Assembly: GCF_006540085.1 (NCBI RefSeq)
Contig: NZ_BJOG01000004.1
Coordinates: 248,001 to 312,000, forward strand
From: Microbacterium oxydans
Lineage (GTDB): Bacteria; Actinomycetota; Actinomycetes; Actinomycetales; Microbacteriaceae
DNA length: 64,000 bases
Reading direction: 5' to 3'
This document shows, piece by piece, positions 44,783 to 53,638 of the stretch. The notes below the pieces were generated by a model. That model saw only the letters and a list, made by a program, of their open reading frames with translations. It did no database searches and had not been told where the DNA came from. Position 1 is the stretch's first letter, and each line of letters opens with the position of its first letter. The position numbers and the translations under genes are program-made.

Positions 44783-45271
44783 GTGCCGTTCCCGGCGTAT
44801 GAGCGGGGGATGACGCGCGGCCCGATCCGCGCGGTGCCGAAGGGGATGCGCCTCTCCGAGCGTTCAACGGTCGTCGGCCCTGCCGCGCGAACTGCGGTCG
44901 CCGCGCTGGTGAGCTCGTGGGATTTCAAGCGCCGTGCGGGATTCGAAGTCCCTGCCGGTGCGCCTGCCGCAGGCGTCGAGGGCGTGCTCGCGAAGCGTCT
45001 GCTCGGTATTCGATTCGTGGAGCCCGTACGGGTCGTATGGGCGGATGAGAACGGCTTCGGCTACGAAACCCGTCCTGGGCATCCGATCTACGGCGAGGAG
45101 TCGTTCCTGATCGACGAGCACGGCGTTTTCGTCGCGCGATCGGTCTCGCGTCCTTCGACCTGGTTCTGGCGATTGCTGGCGCCGGCGCTCCTGCTGCTGC
45201 AGCGAGCCACGCACGACCGGTATGTCCGCATCGTTCAGGATGAGGCGGGGGCGTCGTCGGTCTCGCGCTGA
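44783..45271 (+). CDS. DUF1990-like protein
   Basis: 162 residues, GTG start 3 bases after the lepA stop, so co-transcribed. The sequence resembles the C-terminal half of DUF1990 proteins (FEVPAGAPAAGVEG, GFGYETRPGHPIYGEESFLI, STWFWRLLAPALLLLQRATHDRY) and the last part may form one TM or amphipathic helix. The next gene encodes a second, more typical DUF1990 protein. Function unknown. Confidence 0.78.
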   Translation: MPFPAYERGMTRGPIRAVPKGMRLSERSTVVGPAARTAVAALVSSWDFKRRAGFEVPAGAPAAGVEGVLAKRLLGIRFVEPVRVVWADENGFGYETRPGHPIYGEESFLIDEHGVFVARSVSRPSTWFWRLLAPALLLLQRATHDRYVRIVQDEAGASSVSR

Positions 45272-45325
45272 GCCACGATGTGACGCTCCGCGGCGCGTGG
45301 GGGTGTTCGCTCAGGTAACCCGAAG

Positions 45326-45331
45326 TAGGGT
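45326..45331 (+). promoter_or_regulatory. -10 box (TAGGGT), leaderless start
   Basis: TAGGGT is followed by 7 bases and the ATG at 45339. GGAAG in those bases could serve as a weak ribosome site instead. Confidence 0.35.
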
Positions 45332-45338
45332 GGAAGTC

Positions 45339-45992
45339 ATGCGGCGCGGGACTTTCCGAGACGACACGGTGGACTATGCGGCCGTGGGTGCGACCCATGC
45401 TCCGGATCTGATGCAGTACCCGCCGGAGCGCAGCATCCCGGCGGAGGAATCCTGGCGGATCGGCAGCGGGATCGAACGCTTCCAGACCGCCGGCGAAGCG
45501 CTTCTGTCGTGGACGGCACAGCGCGCTGCCGGCCTGACGGTCGAAGACGTGCGCCCCGCACCGGGACCTGCCTATGCGGGCGTGAGCTTCGACGCCGAGG
45601 GCAACCCGATCGCTCCGAGCAAGCGCGACGTCGAGCAGCGCTACGACGCGGAGGGCATGCCGTTCGTCGGCGCGGGGATGACCCTGCACCTCCGCGGGCG
45701 CGTCGCGGGCATGCGCGCCGACTCCGAGCTCCGCGTGATCTCCGTCACGGAGGAGACCCGTCGTGTCGGGTTCGTACTCGGAACCGTCGGCGGATCGGTG
45801 GTCAGCGGAGAAGAGTCGTTCGACGTTGACTGGCGTGAAGACAACGACGAGGTGTGGTTCACCGTGCGCGCCTTCGACGCGCCGAACGGCCTGCTCTACC
45901 GCACGATCCCCGCTCTCGTGAAGCGTCGCCGCCGCGAGCTCTTCGCGCGCTATCTTCGGGCGATCTCCCCGCTGTACGCGACTCCCGTCTGA
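45339..45992 (+). CDS. DUF1990 family protein
   Basis: 217 residues: RRGTFRDDTVDYAAVGATHA, WRIGSGIERFQTAGEALLSW and GTVGGSVVSGEESFDVDWRE are hallmark DUF1990 segments. The domain is about 150-200 residues and looks like a small beta-rich lipid or ligand-binding fold. No signal peptide. The TGA overlaps the hemW ATG by one base, so it is part of the hemW transcript. Role unknown. Confidence 0.85.
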   Translation: MRRGTFRDDTVDYAAVGATHAPDLMQYPPERSIPAEESWRIGSGIERFQTAGEALLSWTAQRAAGLTVEDVRPAPGPAYAGVSFDAEGNPIAPSKRDVEQRYDAEGMPFVGAGMTLHLRGRVAGMRADSELRVISVTEETRRVGFVLGTVGGSVVSGEESFDVDWREDNDEVWFTVRAFDAPNGLLYRTIPALVKRRRRELFARYLRAISPLYATPV

Positions 45993-47209
45993 TGGCGGGA
46001 CCACTTCCTCTCGGAGACCCCGCCCCGGCGGACGGACGCTTGCCCGCAGATCTTCGGATCGATGAGCATGTGCCGTTCTCCGCCTACCTGCACATCCCGT
46101 TCTGCACCGTGCGCTGCGGCTACTGCGACTTCAACACGTACACCTCGACCGAGCTGCGCGGGGCGAAGCAGGAGGACTACGCGTCGACGTTGATCGCGGA
46201 GATCGCCCTCGCTCGTCGAGTGCTGGATGACGCGGGAGCGCTGCGGCCGATGGACACCGTGTTCTTCGGCGGCGGCACTCCCACGCTTCTCCCCGCCGGC
46301 GACCTCGCACGCATGCTCGGAGCGGCGACAGATGCGTTCGGCCTGGCAGCGGGCGCGGAGGTCACGGTCGAGGCGAACCCCGACACGGTGACGCCCGAAG
46401 TGGCGCACACCTTGGCACGAGCAGGAGTCACGAGGATGTCGGTCGGCATGCAGTCTGCCGTTCCCCACGTGCTCGCCGCCCTCGATCGCACGCACCGCCC
46501 GGAGAACGTGCGCACGGCCGTCGCCGCCGCGAAGGATGCGGGCCTTGCCGTGAGCGTGGACCTGATCTACGGCGCACCGGGGGAGTCCCTCGCCGACTGG
46601 CAGGCGTCGCTCGATGCCGCACTCGCGCTGGAGCCGGACCACATCTCGGCCTACGCGCTCATCATCGAAGACGGAACCAAGCTCGCGCGTCAGATCCGCC
46701 GCGGGGAGGTGCCGACCCCCGACGACGATCTCCAGGCCGACATGTACGAGCTCGCCGACGCCCGACTCGCTGCCGGCGGCTTCGACTGGTACGAGGTGAG
46801 CAACTGGGCGCGCACGCCCGATCGTCGCTCCCGACACAACCTCGCGTATTGGCGGGGGAACGACTGGTGGGGCTTCGGTCCCGGAGCGCACAGCCACGTG
46901 GCCGGTCTGCGCTGGTGGAACGTGAAGCACCCCGCGGCGTACGCCCAGCGCCTTGCCGCATCCGAGTCGCCGGCAGCAGGCACGGAGCGTCCGGACGACG
47001 ACTCGCGCACGCTCGAGCGGATCCTGCTGCTCAGCCGCATCCGCGAGGGGATCGCGATCGACGAAGTCCCGAGGGCGAACAGGAGCAGGGTCGCCGGACT
47101 CATCGCCGACGGTCTCGTCGAACCACTCGCAGCGCTTCAAGGGCGCGTGCAGCTGACGCTACGCGGTCGCCTGCTCGCCGATGCCGTCGTCCGCGAACTG
47201 ACCGACTGA
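45992..47209 (+). CDS. hemW: Radical SAM heme chaperone HemW
   Basis: 405 residues. The radical SAM cluster motif CTVRCGYCDFN (CxxxCxxC) sits in YLHIPFCTVRCGYCDFN, followed by FFGGGTPTLLP and the VEANPDTVT strand. It belongs to the HemN-like group called HemW, a heme carrier rather than an active coproporphyrinogen dehydrogenase. The C-terminal HemN domain is present (SNWARTPDRRSRHNLAYWRG). ATG 45992 is fixed by overlap with the DUF1990 stop; the frame is open to 45854. Confidence 0.92.
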   Translation: MAGPLPLGDPAPADGRLPADLRIDEHVPFSAYLHIPFCTVRCGYCDFNTYTSTELRGAKQEDYASTLIAEIALARRVLDDAGALRPMDTVFFGGGTPTLLPAGDLARMLGAATDAFGLAAGAEVTVEANPDTVTPEVAHTLARAGVTRMSVGMQSAVPHVLAALDRTHRPENVRTAVAAAKDAGLAVSVDLIYGAPGESLADWQASLDAALALEPDHISAYALIIEDGTKLARQIRRGEVPTPDDDLQADMYELADARLAAGGFDWYEVSNWARTPDRRSRHNLAYWRGNDWWGFGPGAHSHVAGLRWWNVKHPAAYAQRLAASESPAAGTERPDDDSRTLERILLLSRIREGIAIDEVPRANRSRVAGLIADGLVEPLAALQGRVQLTLRGRLLADAVVRELTD

Positions 47210-47224
47210 AGGCTGAAGCGTCCG

Positions 47225-48643
47225 TCACCCGGGGAGCAGGTCCATCGCCGCCGCACGCCTCTGGGGCACCGTCGTGCTCCTGGCGTCGAACACCCGCGTG
47301 AGGCGATCGTCACCGTAGGCCGGCCAGCCAGGATCGCCCGACGTCACGAACCCGACCCACGACGCGTTCATCTCGGCGGCGAGATCACGCGGAGCGTCGG
47401 GACCTGCCAGACGCGCGGCTTCCTCGTCATCGAGGCGATCGAACACGAACCCGAGCTCGAGCGCGTGTGCCGCGCGGAGATCGCGGACGGGACTCGGCCA
47501 GGCGAACTCGTAGACGTGCGTCTTCTCCGGACGCGCGGCTGCCACCCGGCTCAACGGAGCACGCAGCATCACGTCCGTGACGAGCTGCCCCAGGATCTCT
47601 CCAGCGCCGGCGTCGGGGAACGCGGATCGATAGGCCGCCACCGCACGTCGAGGGATGCGGGAGAGCAGTCGCGCGGCTTGCAGCTTGAACTCTCCGATGC
47701 CTGCCAGCACCTCCGGTGGGAACCAGAGCCGATACTCGTCGGTGTTGCTCCCGATGAGTAGCGGCGTGTCGATCTCGCGAAGCACCTCGTGCGGTGACCG
47801 GGGAAGGCTCTCGGGGTCGATCGCCAACTGGAACGCCGGAGCCCCGCCGAGGGGAGACGATCCGGCGGATTGAGCTTTCCGTGCGTCCAACAGCTTCTCG
47901 GGCGTCAGAGCGGCGAAAGAGACGCGGTCGGCTCGTACTCCGAGTCGCTTCGCGAGTCGAGCCGTCACACGTCCGGCCTTCTTCGGAGTCTGCGCCTGGA
48001 GTGGTCCGGACTCGATGATGGCGCGACTGATGAGTGCGCGGGAGTCCGCCCGAGCGAGGAGTCCGGCGACGATGGCTCCACCGGCGGACTCGCCCATCGC
48101 CGTTATCCGTGTCGGGTCGCCGCCGAGAGCGGCGACCTCACGGTGCACCCACTCGAGGGCCGCAGCCGCATCGCGCAGGCCGAGGTTCCGTGGGGCGCCC
48201 TCCAAGACGGAGAAACCCTCCGAGCCGAGTCGGTAGTTGATCGACACGAAGACGATTCCCGCCTGCGCGAAGACCGCGCCGTCATAGAGCGGAAGAGCGG
48301 CGGTGCCGCGTTCGAGCGCGCCGCCGTGGATCCAGAGCAGCACGGGGGCGCCGGAGGCGTCGGACGGAGCCCAGACGTTCGCCGTGAGGATGTCGTCTCC
48401 GTCGATCCGCACCGAGCCGAGCAGCTCGCCGATGGCGCCCGCATACGGAACCTGAGGCGGAGTGGGGCCGAACTCCAGTGCGTCGCGCACGCCGTCCCAG
48501 GTCGCGACAGGCTGCGGCTCGCGGAACCTGTGCTCGCCGAACGGCGCCATGGCATACGGGATGCCGAGGTAGCGGACGATCCCCGCCTCCTCGACGCCAC
48601 GAACGATGCCGGTCGACAGGGTGGCATACGGGGAGGAGGTCAT
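47225..48643 (-). CDS. Carboxylesterase type B family
   Basis: 472 residues, alpha/beta hydrolase of the carboxylesterase/para-nitrobenzyl esterase family. Oxyanion motif IHGGALERG, catalytic GESAGG, acid in SNTDEYR and His in AAHALELGFVF. No signal peptide, so intracellular. ATG 48643 is chosen over ATG 48652 because a TAGGAT -10 box ends 7 bases upstream, making the gene leaderless. Divergent from hrcA and convergent with hemW. Likely a broad ester hydrolase; substrate unknown. Confidence 0.88.
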   Translation of the reverse strand: MTSSPYATLSTGIVRGVEEAGIVRYLGIPYAMAPFGEHRFREPQPVATWDGVRDALEFGPTPPQVPYAGAIGELLGSVRIDGDDILTANVWAPSDASGAPVLLWIHGGALERGTAALPLYDGAVFAQAGIVFVSINYRLGSEGFSVLEGAPRNLGLRDAAAALEWVHREVAALGGDPTRITAMGESAGGAIVAGLLARADSRALISRAIIESGPLQAQTPKKAGRVTARLAKRLGVRADRVSFAALTPEKLLDARKAQSAGSSPLGGAPAFQLAIDPESLPRSPHEVLREIDTPLLIGSNTDEYRLWFPPEVLAGIGEFKLQAARLLSRIPRRAVAAYRSAFPDAGAGEILGQLVTDVMLRAPLSRVAAARPEKTHVYEFAWPSPVRDLRAAHALELGFVFDRLDDEEAARLAGPDAPRDLAAEMNASWVGFVTSGDPGWPAYGDDRLTRVFDARSTTVPQRRAAAMDLLPG

Positions 48644-48650
48644 GAGCGTC

Positions 48651-48656
48651 ATCCTA
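48651..48656 (-). promoter_or_regulatory. -10 box (TAGGAT) of the carboxylesterase gene
   Basis: TAGGAT on the minus strand with 7 bases to ATG 48643. No ribosome site, so a leaderless transcript is likely. Confidence 0.45.
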
Positions 48657-48699
48657 GAGTCGTCGGTCCGCGGTACGGAGAACCCGCAGCTGCACGGGG

Positions 48700-48731
48700 T
48701 AGGATTGGCACTCTGAACGTCCGAGTGCCAG
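48700..48731 (+). promoter_or_regulatory. hrcA promoter and CIRCE operator
   Basis: TTGGCACTC-N9-GAGTGCCAG (48705-48731) is a CIRCE inverted repeat, the HrcA operator, with G in place of the usual A at the third position of the left arm. A TAGGAT -10 box (48700-48705) abuts it, so the transcript would start inside the operator. HrcA encoded just downstream should repress this heat-shock operon and be freed when GroE is busy. Confidence 0.85.
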
Positions 48732-48746
48732 CGGAAGGGAAGGGTG

Positions 48747-49778
48747 ATGGTCACAGAGCGAGGGCTGCAGGTTCTCCGCGCGATCGTGCAGGACTACGTC
48801 GAGACCCACGAACCCGTCGGCAGCCGGTCGATCGTCGACAGGCATTCCTTCGGCGTCTCGGCCGCCACGATCCGAAACGACATGGCGCTGCTCGAGGATG
48901 AAGAGCTGATCACCGCTCCGCACACCTCGTCGGGGAGGGTTCCCACAGACAAGGGCTACCGCGTCTTCGTGAATCATCTCGCCCAGTTGCGCCCGCTCTC
49001 TTCGGCACAGCGCTCGGCGATCGAGTCGTTCCTGGGCGAACCGGCCGATCTCGACGACCTGATGGTGCGCACGGTGCGGGTGCTGACGCAGCTGACGGGT
49101 CAGGTCGCGCTCGCACAGTATCCGTCGTTCGCGCGTGCGCACGTGACGCATGTCGAACTGGTGGCCCTGGCACCGAACCGGCTGCTGATCGTGCTGGTCA
49201 CCGATGCCGGCGGCGTGTCACAGCGGATCGCCCCCCTGCCGGAGATCATCGACGAGTCCGACCTCGCGGTGCTGCGTGCACGCCTGTCGTCGTTGATCAC
49301 CGGACAGGGCATCGGTGAGGCATCCGACCGTCTTCAGCTGCTGCTCGGGGCGGAGGACAAGCCTCAGGACGCGGTGCTCCGCACGCTCGCCGGCGTCGTC
49401 GTCGACGAGCTCGGCAGCTTCCGTCAGGAACGTCTGGTGATGGCGGGGGCGGCCACCCTCGCGCGTCGGGAACAGGACTTCCGCGGGAGCATCCATCCGC
49501 TTCTCGAGGCGATCGAGGAGCAGGTGACGCTGCTGCGACTGATGAGCGAGATGGTGACCGACGAGCAGGGTCTCGCGGCCAGCATCGGCACCGAGAACGC
49601 CCCCTTCGGCCTCGGTGAGGCGTCGATCGTGGCCAGCAACTACGCCGCCCCCAGCGGCACGGCGCGAGTCGGCGTGATGGGGCCGACGCGCATGGACTAC
49701 CCGAGCAATCTCGCCGCAGCGCGGGCCGTGGCCCGCTACCTGTCGCGGATGCTCGACGAAGACGAGGCCGGCCGCTGA
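48747..49778 (+). CDS. hrcA: Heat-inducible transcription repressor HrcA
   Basis: 343 residues, full length. The winged-helix N terminus (TERGLQVLRAIVQDYVETHE) is followed by SRSIVDRHSFGVSAATIRND as recognition helix and the central GAF-like domain, ending FGLGEASIVASNYAAPSGTA and GVMGPTRMDYPSNLAAARAV. It represses chaperone genes by binding CIRCE, which lies 16 bases before the start. ATG 48747 is preferred; GTG 48744 is directly in front. First gene of the hrcA-dnaJ-rsmE operon. Confidence 0.97.
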   Translation: MVTERGLQVLRAIVQDYVETHEPVGSRSIVDRHSFGVSAATIRNDMALLEDEELITAPHTSSGRVPTDKGYRVFVNHLAQLRPLSSAQRSAIESFLGEPADLDDLMVRTVRVLTQLTGQVALAQYPSFARAHVTHVELVALAPNRLLIVLVTDAGGVSQRIAPLPEIIDESDLAVLRARLSSLITGQGIGEASDRLQLLLGAEDKPQDAVLRTLAGVVVDELGSFRQERLVMAGAATLARREQDFRGSIHPLLEAIEEQVTLLRLMSEMVTDEQGLAASIGTENAPFGLGEASIVASNYAAPSGTARVGVMGPTRMDYPSNLAAARAVARYLSRMLDEDEAGR

Positions 49779-49814
49779 CGCGGTCGCCACGAGAACACAC
49801 GCAGAAAGGCGATT

Positions 49815-50930
49815 GTGGCGGACCACTATGAGGTTCTCGGGGTGTCCCGGGACGCTTCCACCGATGAGATCAAGAAGGCGTACCGACGCCTTGCCCGGCA
49901 GCTGCACCCGGATGTGAACCCCGGGGACGACGCTGCGGAGAAGTTCAAGCTCGTCACGCATGCGTACGACGTCCTCAGCGACGACGAGTCACGCCGGCGC
50001 TACGACATGGGCGGCGGAGACGGCGCCGCGGGGAACTTCGGCGGCTTCGGCGGTTTCGGCGACATCTTCGAGACGTTCTTCGGTGCTTCTCAAGGGGGAG
50101 GGCGCGGTGCGCGTCCGCGGTCGCGTCGGGAGCGGGGCCAGGACGCCCTCGTCCGGGTCACGCTCGACCTCGGCGACGTCGTGTTCGGGGCGCATCGGGA
50201 CATCGAGGTCGACACCGCCGTGCTGTGCGAGACGTGTCAGGGGTCGTGCTGTCAGGAGGGCACCTCGCCGGTCACGTGCGACATCTGTGGCGGCTCCGGC
50301 CACGTACAGCGTCAGGTGCGCAGCCTGCTCGGCAACGTGGTCACCTCTCAGCCCTGCGGCACCTGCGAGGGCTACGGCACGACCATCCCGTATCCCTGCG
50401 GCACCTGCGGGGGGCAGGGTCGCGTGCGTTCGCGCAGAACGGTGTCGCTCGACATCCCCGCCGGTGTCGAGACGGGGCTCCGCCTGCAGCTTCCCGGTTC
50501 CGGTGAGGTCGGCAAGGCGGGCGGACCGAACGGTGACCTGTACGTCGAGGTGACCGTCAACCCGCACGCGGCGTTCAGCCGCGAGGGAGACGACCTGCTC
50601 GCGACCCTCGAGGTGTCGATGACCGACGCGATCCTCGGTACCGAGACCAAGATCCAGGCACTCGACGGCGAGGTCGACCTCGAGATCCGTCCCGGAGTGC
50701 AGTCCGGTGACGTGCTCACGATCAAGGGACGGGGAATCACCCCGCTCCGCGGCACGCAGCGCGGCGATCTGCGGGTCGGCGTCCAGGTGCTGACCCCGAC
50801 TCGGCTGGACTCCGCGCAGCGTGCGCTGATCGAGGACTTCGCGAAGAAGGCGAAGTCCCCGGAGCCCCAGCTCGCCCAGTTCCAGCAGGGACTCTTCTCC
50901 AAGCTCCGCGACCGCTTCCGCAGCCACTGA
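49815..50930 (+). CDS. dnaJ: Chaperone protein DnaJ (HrcA-linked copy)
   Basis: 371 residues. J domain at 1-65 with the HPD motif, then a Gly/Phe-rich linker ([17 protein letters not shown]), four zinc-finger repeats ([32 protein letters not shown]) and the two substrate-binding beta domains. The first repeat ends GSCC where most have GSGA. It delivers unfolded proteins to DnaK. GTG 49815 has AGAAAGG upstream. Position after hrcA marks it as the DnaJ2 type of actinobacteria; dnaK-grpE are not in the window. Confidence 0.96.
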   Translation: MADHYEVLGVSRDASTDEIKKAYRRLARQLHPDVNPGDDAAEKFKLVTHAYDVLSDDESRRRYDMGGGDGAAGNFGGFGGFGDIFETFFGASQGGGRGARPRSRRERGQDALVRVTLDLGDVVFGAHRDIEVDTAVLCETCQGSCCQEGTSPVTCDICGGSGHVQRQVRSLLGNVVTSQPCGTCEGYGTTIPYPCGTCGGQGRVRSRRTVSLDIPAGVETGLRLQLPGSGEVGKAGGPNGDLYVEVTVNPHAAFSREGDDLLATLEVSMTDAILGTETKIQALDGEVDLEIRPGVQSGDVLTIKGRGITPLRGTQRGDLRVGVQVLTPTRLDSAQRALIEDFAKKAKSPEPQLAQFQQGLFSKLRDRFRSH

Positions 50931-50932
50931 TC

Positions 50933-51661
50933 ATGGCACTGCACTTCCTCGTCGAATCGTCGACGGATGCCCGAGTCGACGACCTGGTGTCGTTGACCGG
51001 AGCCGAAGCCAAGCACGCGGCCGTCGTCCGTCGTCTTCGCGTCGGCGAGGCTGTCACCGTCGGCGACGGCGCGGGCGTGTGGCTGACCGGTGTGGCAGAG
51101 GAGGTGTCTCCCTCCCGAGTGGAGGTCCGTGTCGCGGAGCGCATCGAGCACCCCGCTCCGACGCCTCGGGTCGTTCTGGTACAGGCGCTCGCGAAAGGAG
51201 ACCGCGATGAGCTCGCCGTGCAGGCGGCGTGCGAACTCGGCGTCGACGAGATCGTCCCCTGGCAGGCGAGTCGTAGCGTCTCGCGGTGGGAGGGCCCGAA
51301 GGCGGTGAAGGGACGGGAGCGCTGGGCGACGATCGTCCGCGAGGCCGCCAAGCAAGCCCACCGCGCCTGGGTGCCCGCCGTCGCATCACCCGTCTCGACG
51401 GCTCAGCTCAGGGAGCGCGCGGCCTCGCAGCGCCTCGTGCTGCTCGACCCGACGGCGCCCACGCGACTGTCGGAGATCGAGCCGGACGGACGCGACCTGG
51501 TGCTCGTGGTCGGACCGGAAGGCGGGATCTCCGACGAGGAGCTGCGTCACCTGACGGAGGCGGGGGCAGAGCGTGTGCTCCTCGGCGAGACGGTGCTCCG
51601 TACCTCGACGGCGGGCCCGGCCGCGATCGCCGTGCTGTCGGTGGCACTCGGTCGATGGTGA
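50933..51661 (+). CDS. rsmE: 16S rRNA (uracil-1498-N3)-methyltransferase
   Basis: 242 residues, SPOUT methyltransferase with an N-terminal PUA-like domain. Family motifs: AEAKHAAVVRRLRVGEAV, ALAKGDRDELAVQAACELGV, the knot region LVLVVGPEGGISDEEL and VLLGETVLRTSTAGPAAI. It methylates U1498 in the ribosomal decoding centre using SAM. ATG is 2 bases after the dnaJ stop, so it belongs to the heat-shock operon. Confidence 0.95.
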   Translation: MALHFLVESSTDARVDDLVSLTGAEAKHAAVVRRLRVGEAVTVGDGAGVWLTGVAEEVSPSRVEVRVAERIEHPAPTPRVVLVQALAKGDRDELAVQAACELGVDEIVPWQASRSVSRWEGPKAVKGRERWATIVREAAKQAHRAWVPAVASPVSTAQLRERAASQRLVLLDPTAPTRLSEIEPDGRDLVLVVGPEGGISDEELRHLTEAGAERVLLGETVLRTSTAGPAAIAVLSVALGRW

Positions 51662-51714
51662 CCCCGCCCGACCGGCACGGGACGGGCCCGAGGTCGTCGT
51701 CACGCTCCGGTCAG

Positions 51715-51720
51715 TAGACT
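51715..51720 (+). promoter_or_regulatory. -10 box (TAGACT) of the HIT-phoH-ybeY operon
   Basis: TAGACT is followed by 7 bases and the ATG at 51728, with no ribosome site. It is the likely promoter of the operon that runs from the HIT gene to era. Confidence 0.5.
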
Positions 51721-51727
51721 TGACGGT

Positions 51728-52078
51728 ATGACGGAACCCTCGATCTTCACGCGCATTCTGAACGGGGAGATCCCTGCCGACATCATCGGCGAGACCGACC
51801 GGCTGTTCGCGCTGCGCGACATCGCCCCGCAGGCGCCCGTGCATCTGCTCGTGGTGCCGAAGTCGGCAGAGTATCGAGATGTCGTCGAGGTCGCGGCCGC
51901 AGATCCCTCTCTGCTCGCCGAGATGGTCGCTTTCGCGGGCGAGCTCGCGGCGGAGCACACGGAGGACGGCGACTTCCGCCTCGTCTTCAACACCGGCGCG
52001 AACGCCGGACAGACCGTTTTCCACGTCCACGCACACGTGCTGGCCGGCGGATTGACTGAGAAGAGTGTCGGTGCCTGA
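51728..52078 (+). CDS. HIT family nucleotide-binding protein
   Basis: 116 residues, usual HIT length. IFTRILNGEIPADIIGETD opens the fold and VFHVHAHVLAG carries the His triad (HVHAHV). Members hydrolyse adenosine 5'-monophosphoramidates such as AMP-NH2 or AMP-lysine; Hint-like function is likely. The gene overlaps phoH by 14 bases. Confidence 0.92.
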   Translation: MTEPSIFTRILNGEIPADIIGETDRLFALRDIAPQAPVHLLVVPKSAEYRDVVEVAAADPSLLAEMVAFAGELAAEHTEDGDFRLVFNTGANAGQTVFHVHAHVLAGGLTEKSVGA

Positions 52079-53183
52079 GAACCACGAGCCCCAGGAGCGG
52101 AGTCTGGGCGGCCGGCCTCCCGAGGCGGTCGAGAAGATCTACGCGGACGGCGTCGCCATGGTGCAGCTGCTCGGACCGCAGGACCGGCTGCTGCGGATGC
52201 TGGAGCGTGAGCACCGCGATGTGCAGGTGCTCGTCCGTGGCAACGAGATCACACTCAGCGGTGGCACCGATGCGGTCGCGAAGGCGAGGGCGCTGGTCGA
52301 GGAGCTGCTCGCCATGACGAAGGCCGGGCAGGACCTGGCACCGAGCGACGTGTCCAGTTCCGCGCGGATGCTGCGCCAGGAAGGAGGACCGCGCCCCAGC
52401 GAGGTTCTCGGCGAGGCGATCCTGACCACGCGCGGCAAGGTGATCCGTCCGAAGACCCTCGGGCAGAAGGAGTACGTGGACGCGATCGAGGAGAACACGA
52501 TCGTGTTCGGCATCGGTCCGGCCGGTACGGGCAAGACCTACCTCGCGATGGCCAAGGCCGTCCAGGCGCTCCAGCGCAAGGAGGTCACCAGGATCATCCT
52601 CACGCGCCCCGCGGTCGAAGCGGGAGAGCGGCTCGGCTTCCTCCCCGGCACGCTCACCGACAAGATCGATCCATACCTCCGCCCGCTGTACGACGCTCTC
52701 AACGAGATGATGGACCCCGAGATCGTCCCTCGCCTGATGGCGACCGGCACGATCGAGGTGGCACCCCTCGCCTACATGCGCGGGCGCACCCTCAACGACT
52801 CGTTCGTCGTCCTCGACGAGGCTCAGAACACCACGCCGGAACAGATGAAGATGTTCCTCACGCGTCTCGGTTTCGGCACGCGGATGGTCGTCACGGGCGA
52901 TATCACGCAGGTCGACCTTCCGCAGGGGTCGTCGGGGCTCCGCCTGGTGACCCGAGTGCTCGACGGCATCGACGACATCCATTTCTCCCGTCTCACCAGC
53001 GACGACGTGGTACGGCACTCGCTGGTCGGACGCATCGTCGACGCGTACAGCGAGTACGACGAGAAGCGCACCGCAGCGCGATTCGAGCGCGAGCAGGCGG
53101 CGGAGTTCGCCAACCGTGCCGATCGCCGGGGAGCACAACGACCTGGACCGCGTGATCGCGCCCCGAAACGAGGACTCTCATGA
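52065..53183 (+). CDS. PhoH-like ATPase
   Basis: 372 residues. N-terminal KH-like region (about 20-85), then the PhoH P-loop ATPase domain: Walker A GPAGTGKTYLA, Walker B SFVVLDEAQNT and the GDITQVDLP motif. The C-terminal tail is charged. PhoH proteins are RNA-linked helicase-type ATPases; with YbeY next to it, a role in rRNA processing is probable. GTG 52065 overlaps the HIT gene; GTG 52071 is also in frame. Confidence 0.92.
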   Translation: MSVPENHEPQERSLGGRPPEAVEKIYADGVAMVQLLGPQDRLLRMLEREHRDVQVLVRGNEITLSGGTDAVAKARALVEELLAMTKAGQDLAPSDVSSSARMLRQEGGPRPSEVLGEAILTTRGKVIRPKTLGQKEYVDAIEENTIVFGIGPAGTGKTYLAMAKAVQALQRKEVTRIILTRPAVEAGERLGFLPGTLTDKIDPYLRPLYDALNEMMDPEIVPRLMATGTIEVAPLAYMRGRTLNDSFVVLDEAQNTTPEQMKMFLTRLGFGTRMVVTGDITQVDLPQGSSGLRLVTRVLDGIDDIHFSRLTSDDVVRHSLVGRIVDAYSEYDEKRTAARFEREQAAEFANRADRRGAQRPGPRDRAPKRGLS

Positions 53184-53638
53184 TCGAGATCAACAACGAG
53201 TCGGCCATCGACGTCGACGAGACCGTGCTGCAGCGACTGACCGATTTCAATCTCGCGCAGCTGCACGTCAGCCCTGACGCCGAGGTGGCCATCGTCCTCG
53301 TCGACGAGGGCGCCATGGAGGCGCTTCACGTGCAGTGGATGGACGAGCCCGGCCCCACCGACGTGCTGAGCTTCCCGATGGATGAGCTGCGCCCCGGGAC
53401 CGAAGACCGTCCGACCGCCCCCGGCCTGCTCGGCGACATCGTGCTCTGCCCCCAGGTGGCCGAGACGCAGGCGCAGGCGGCAGGACACACCCTGATGGAT
53501 GAGCTCATCCTGCTCACGACCCACGGTCTGCTCCACCTCCTCGGCTTCGATCACGCCGAGCCCGACGAGGAGCGTGAGATGTTCGGACTGCAGAAGGAGC
53601 TGATCCAGGGTTTCGCGGCTGCTGAACGCCGACGATGA
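53180..53638 (+). CDS. ybeY: Endoribonuclease YbeY (rRNA maturation factor)
   Basis: 152 residues. The zinc motif HGLLHLLGFDH (HGxLHLxGxDH) is intact and TDVLSFPMDE is the conserved central segment. It trims the 3' end of 16S rRNA and helps in 70S quality control. Overlaps phoH by 4 bases and the next gene by 4 bases, so the three are translated together. Confidence 0.96.
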   Translation: MIEINNESAIDVDETVLQRLTDFNLAQLHVSPDAEVAIVLVDEGAMEALHVQWMDEPGPTDVLSFPMDELRPGTEDRPTAPGLLGDIVLCPQVAETQAQAAGHTLMDELILLTTHGLLHLLGFDHAEPDEEREMFGLQKELIQGFAAAERRR

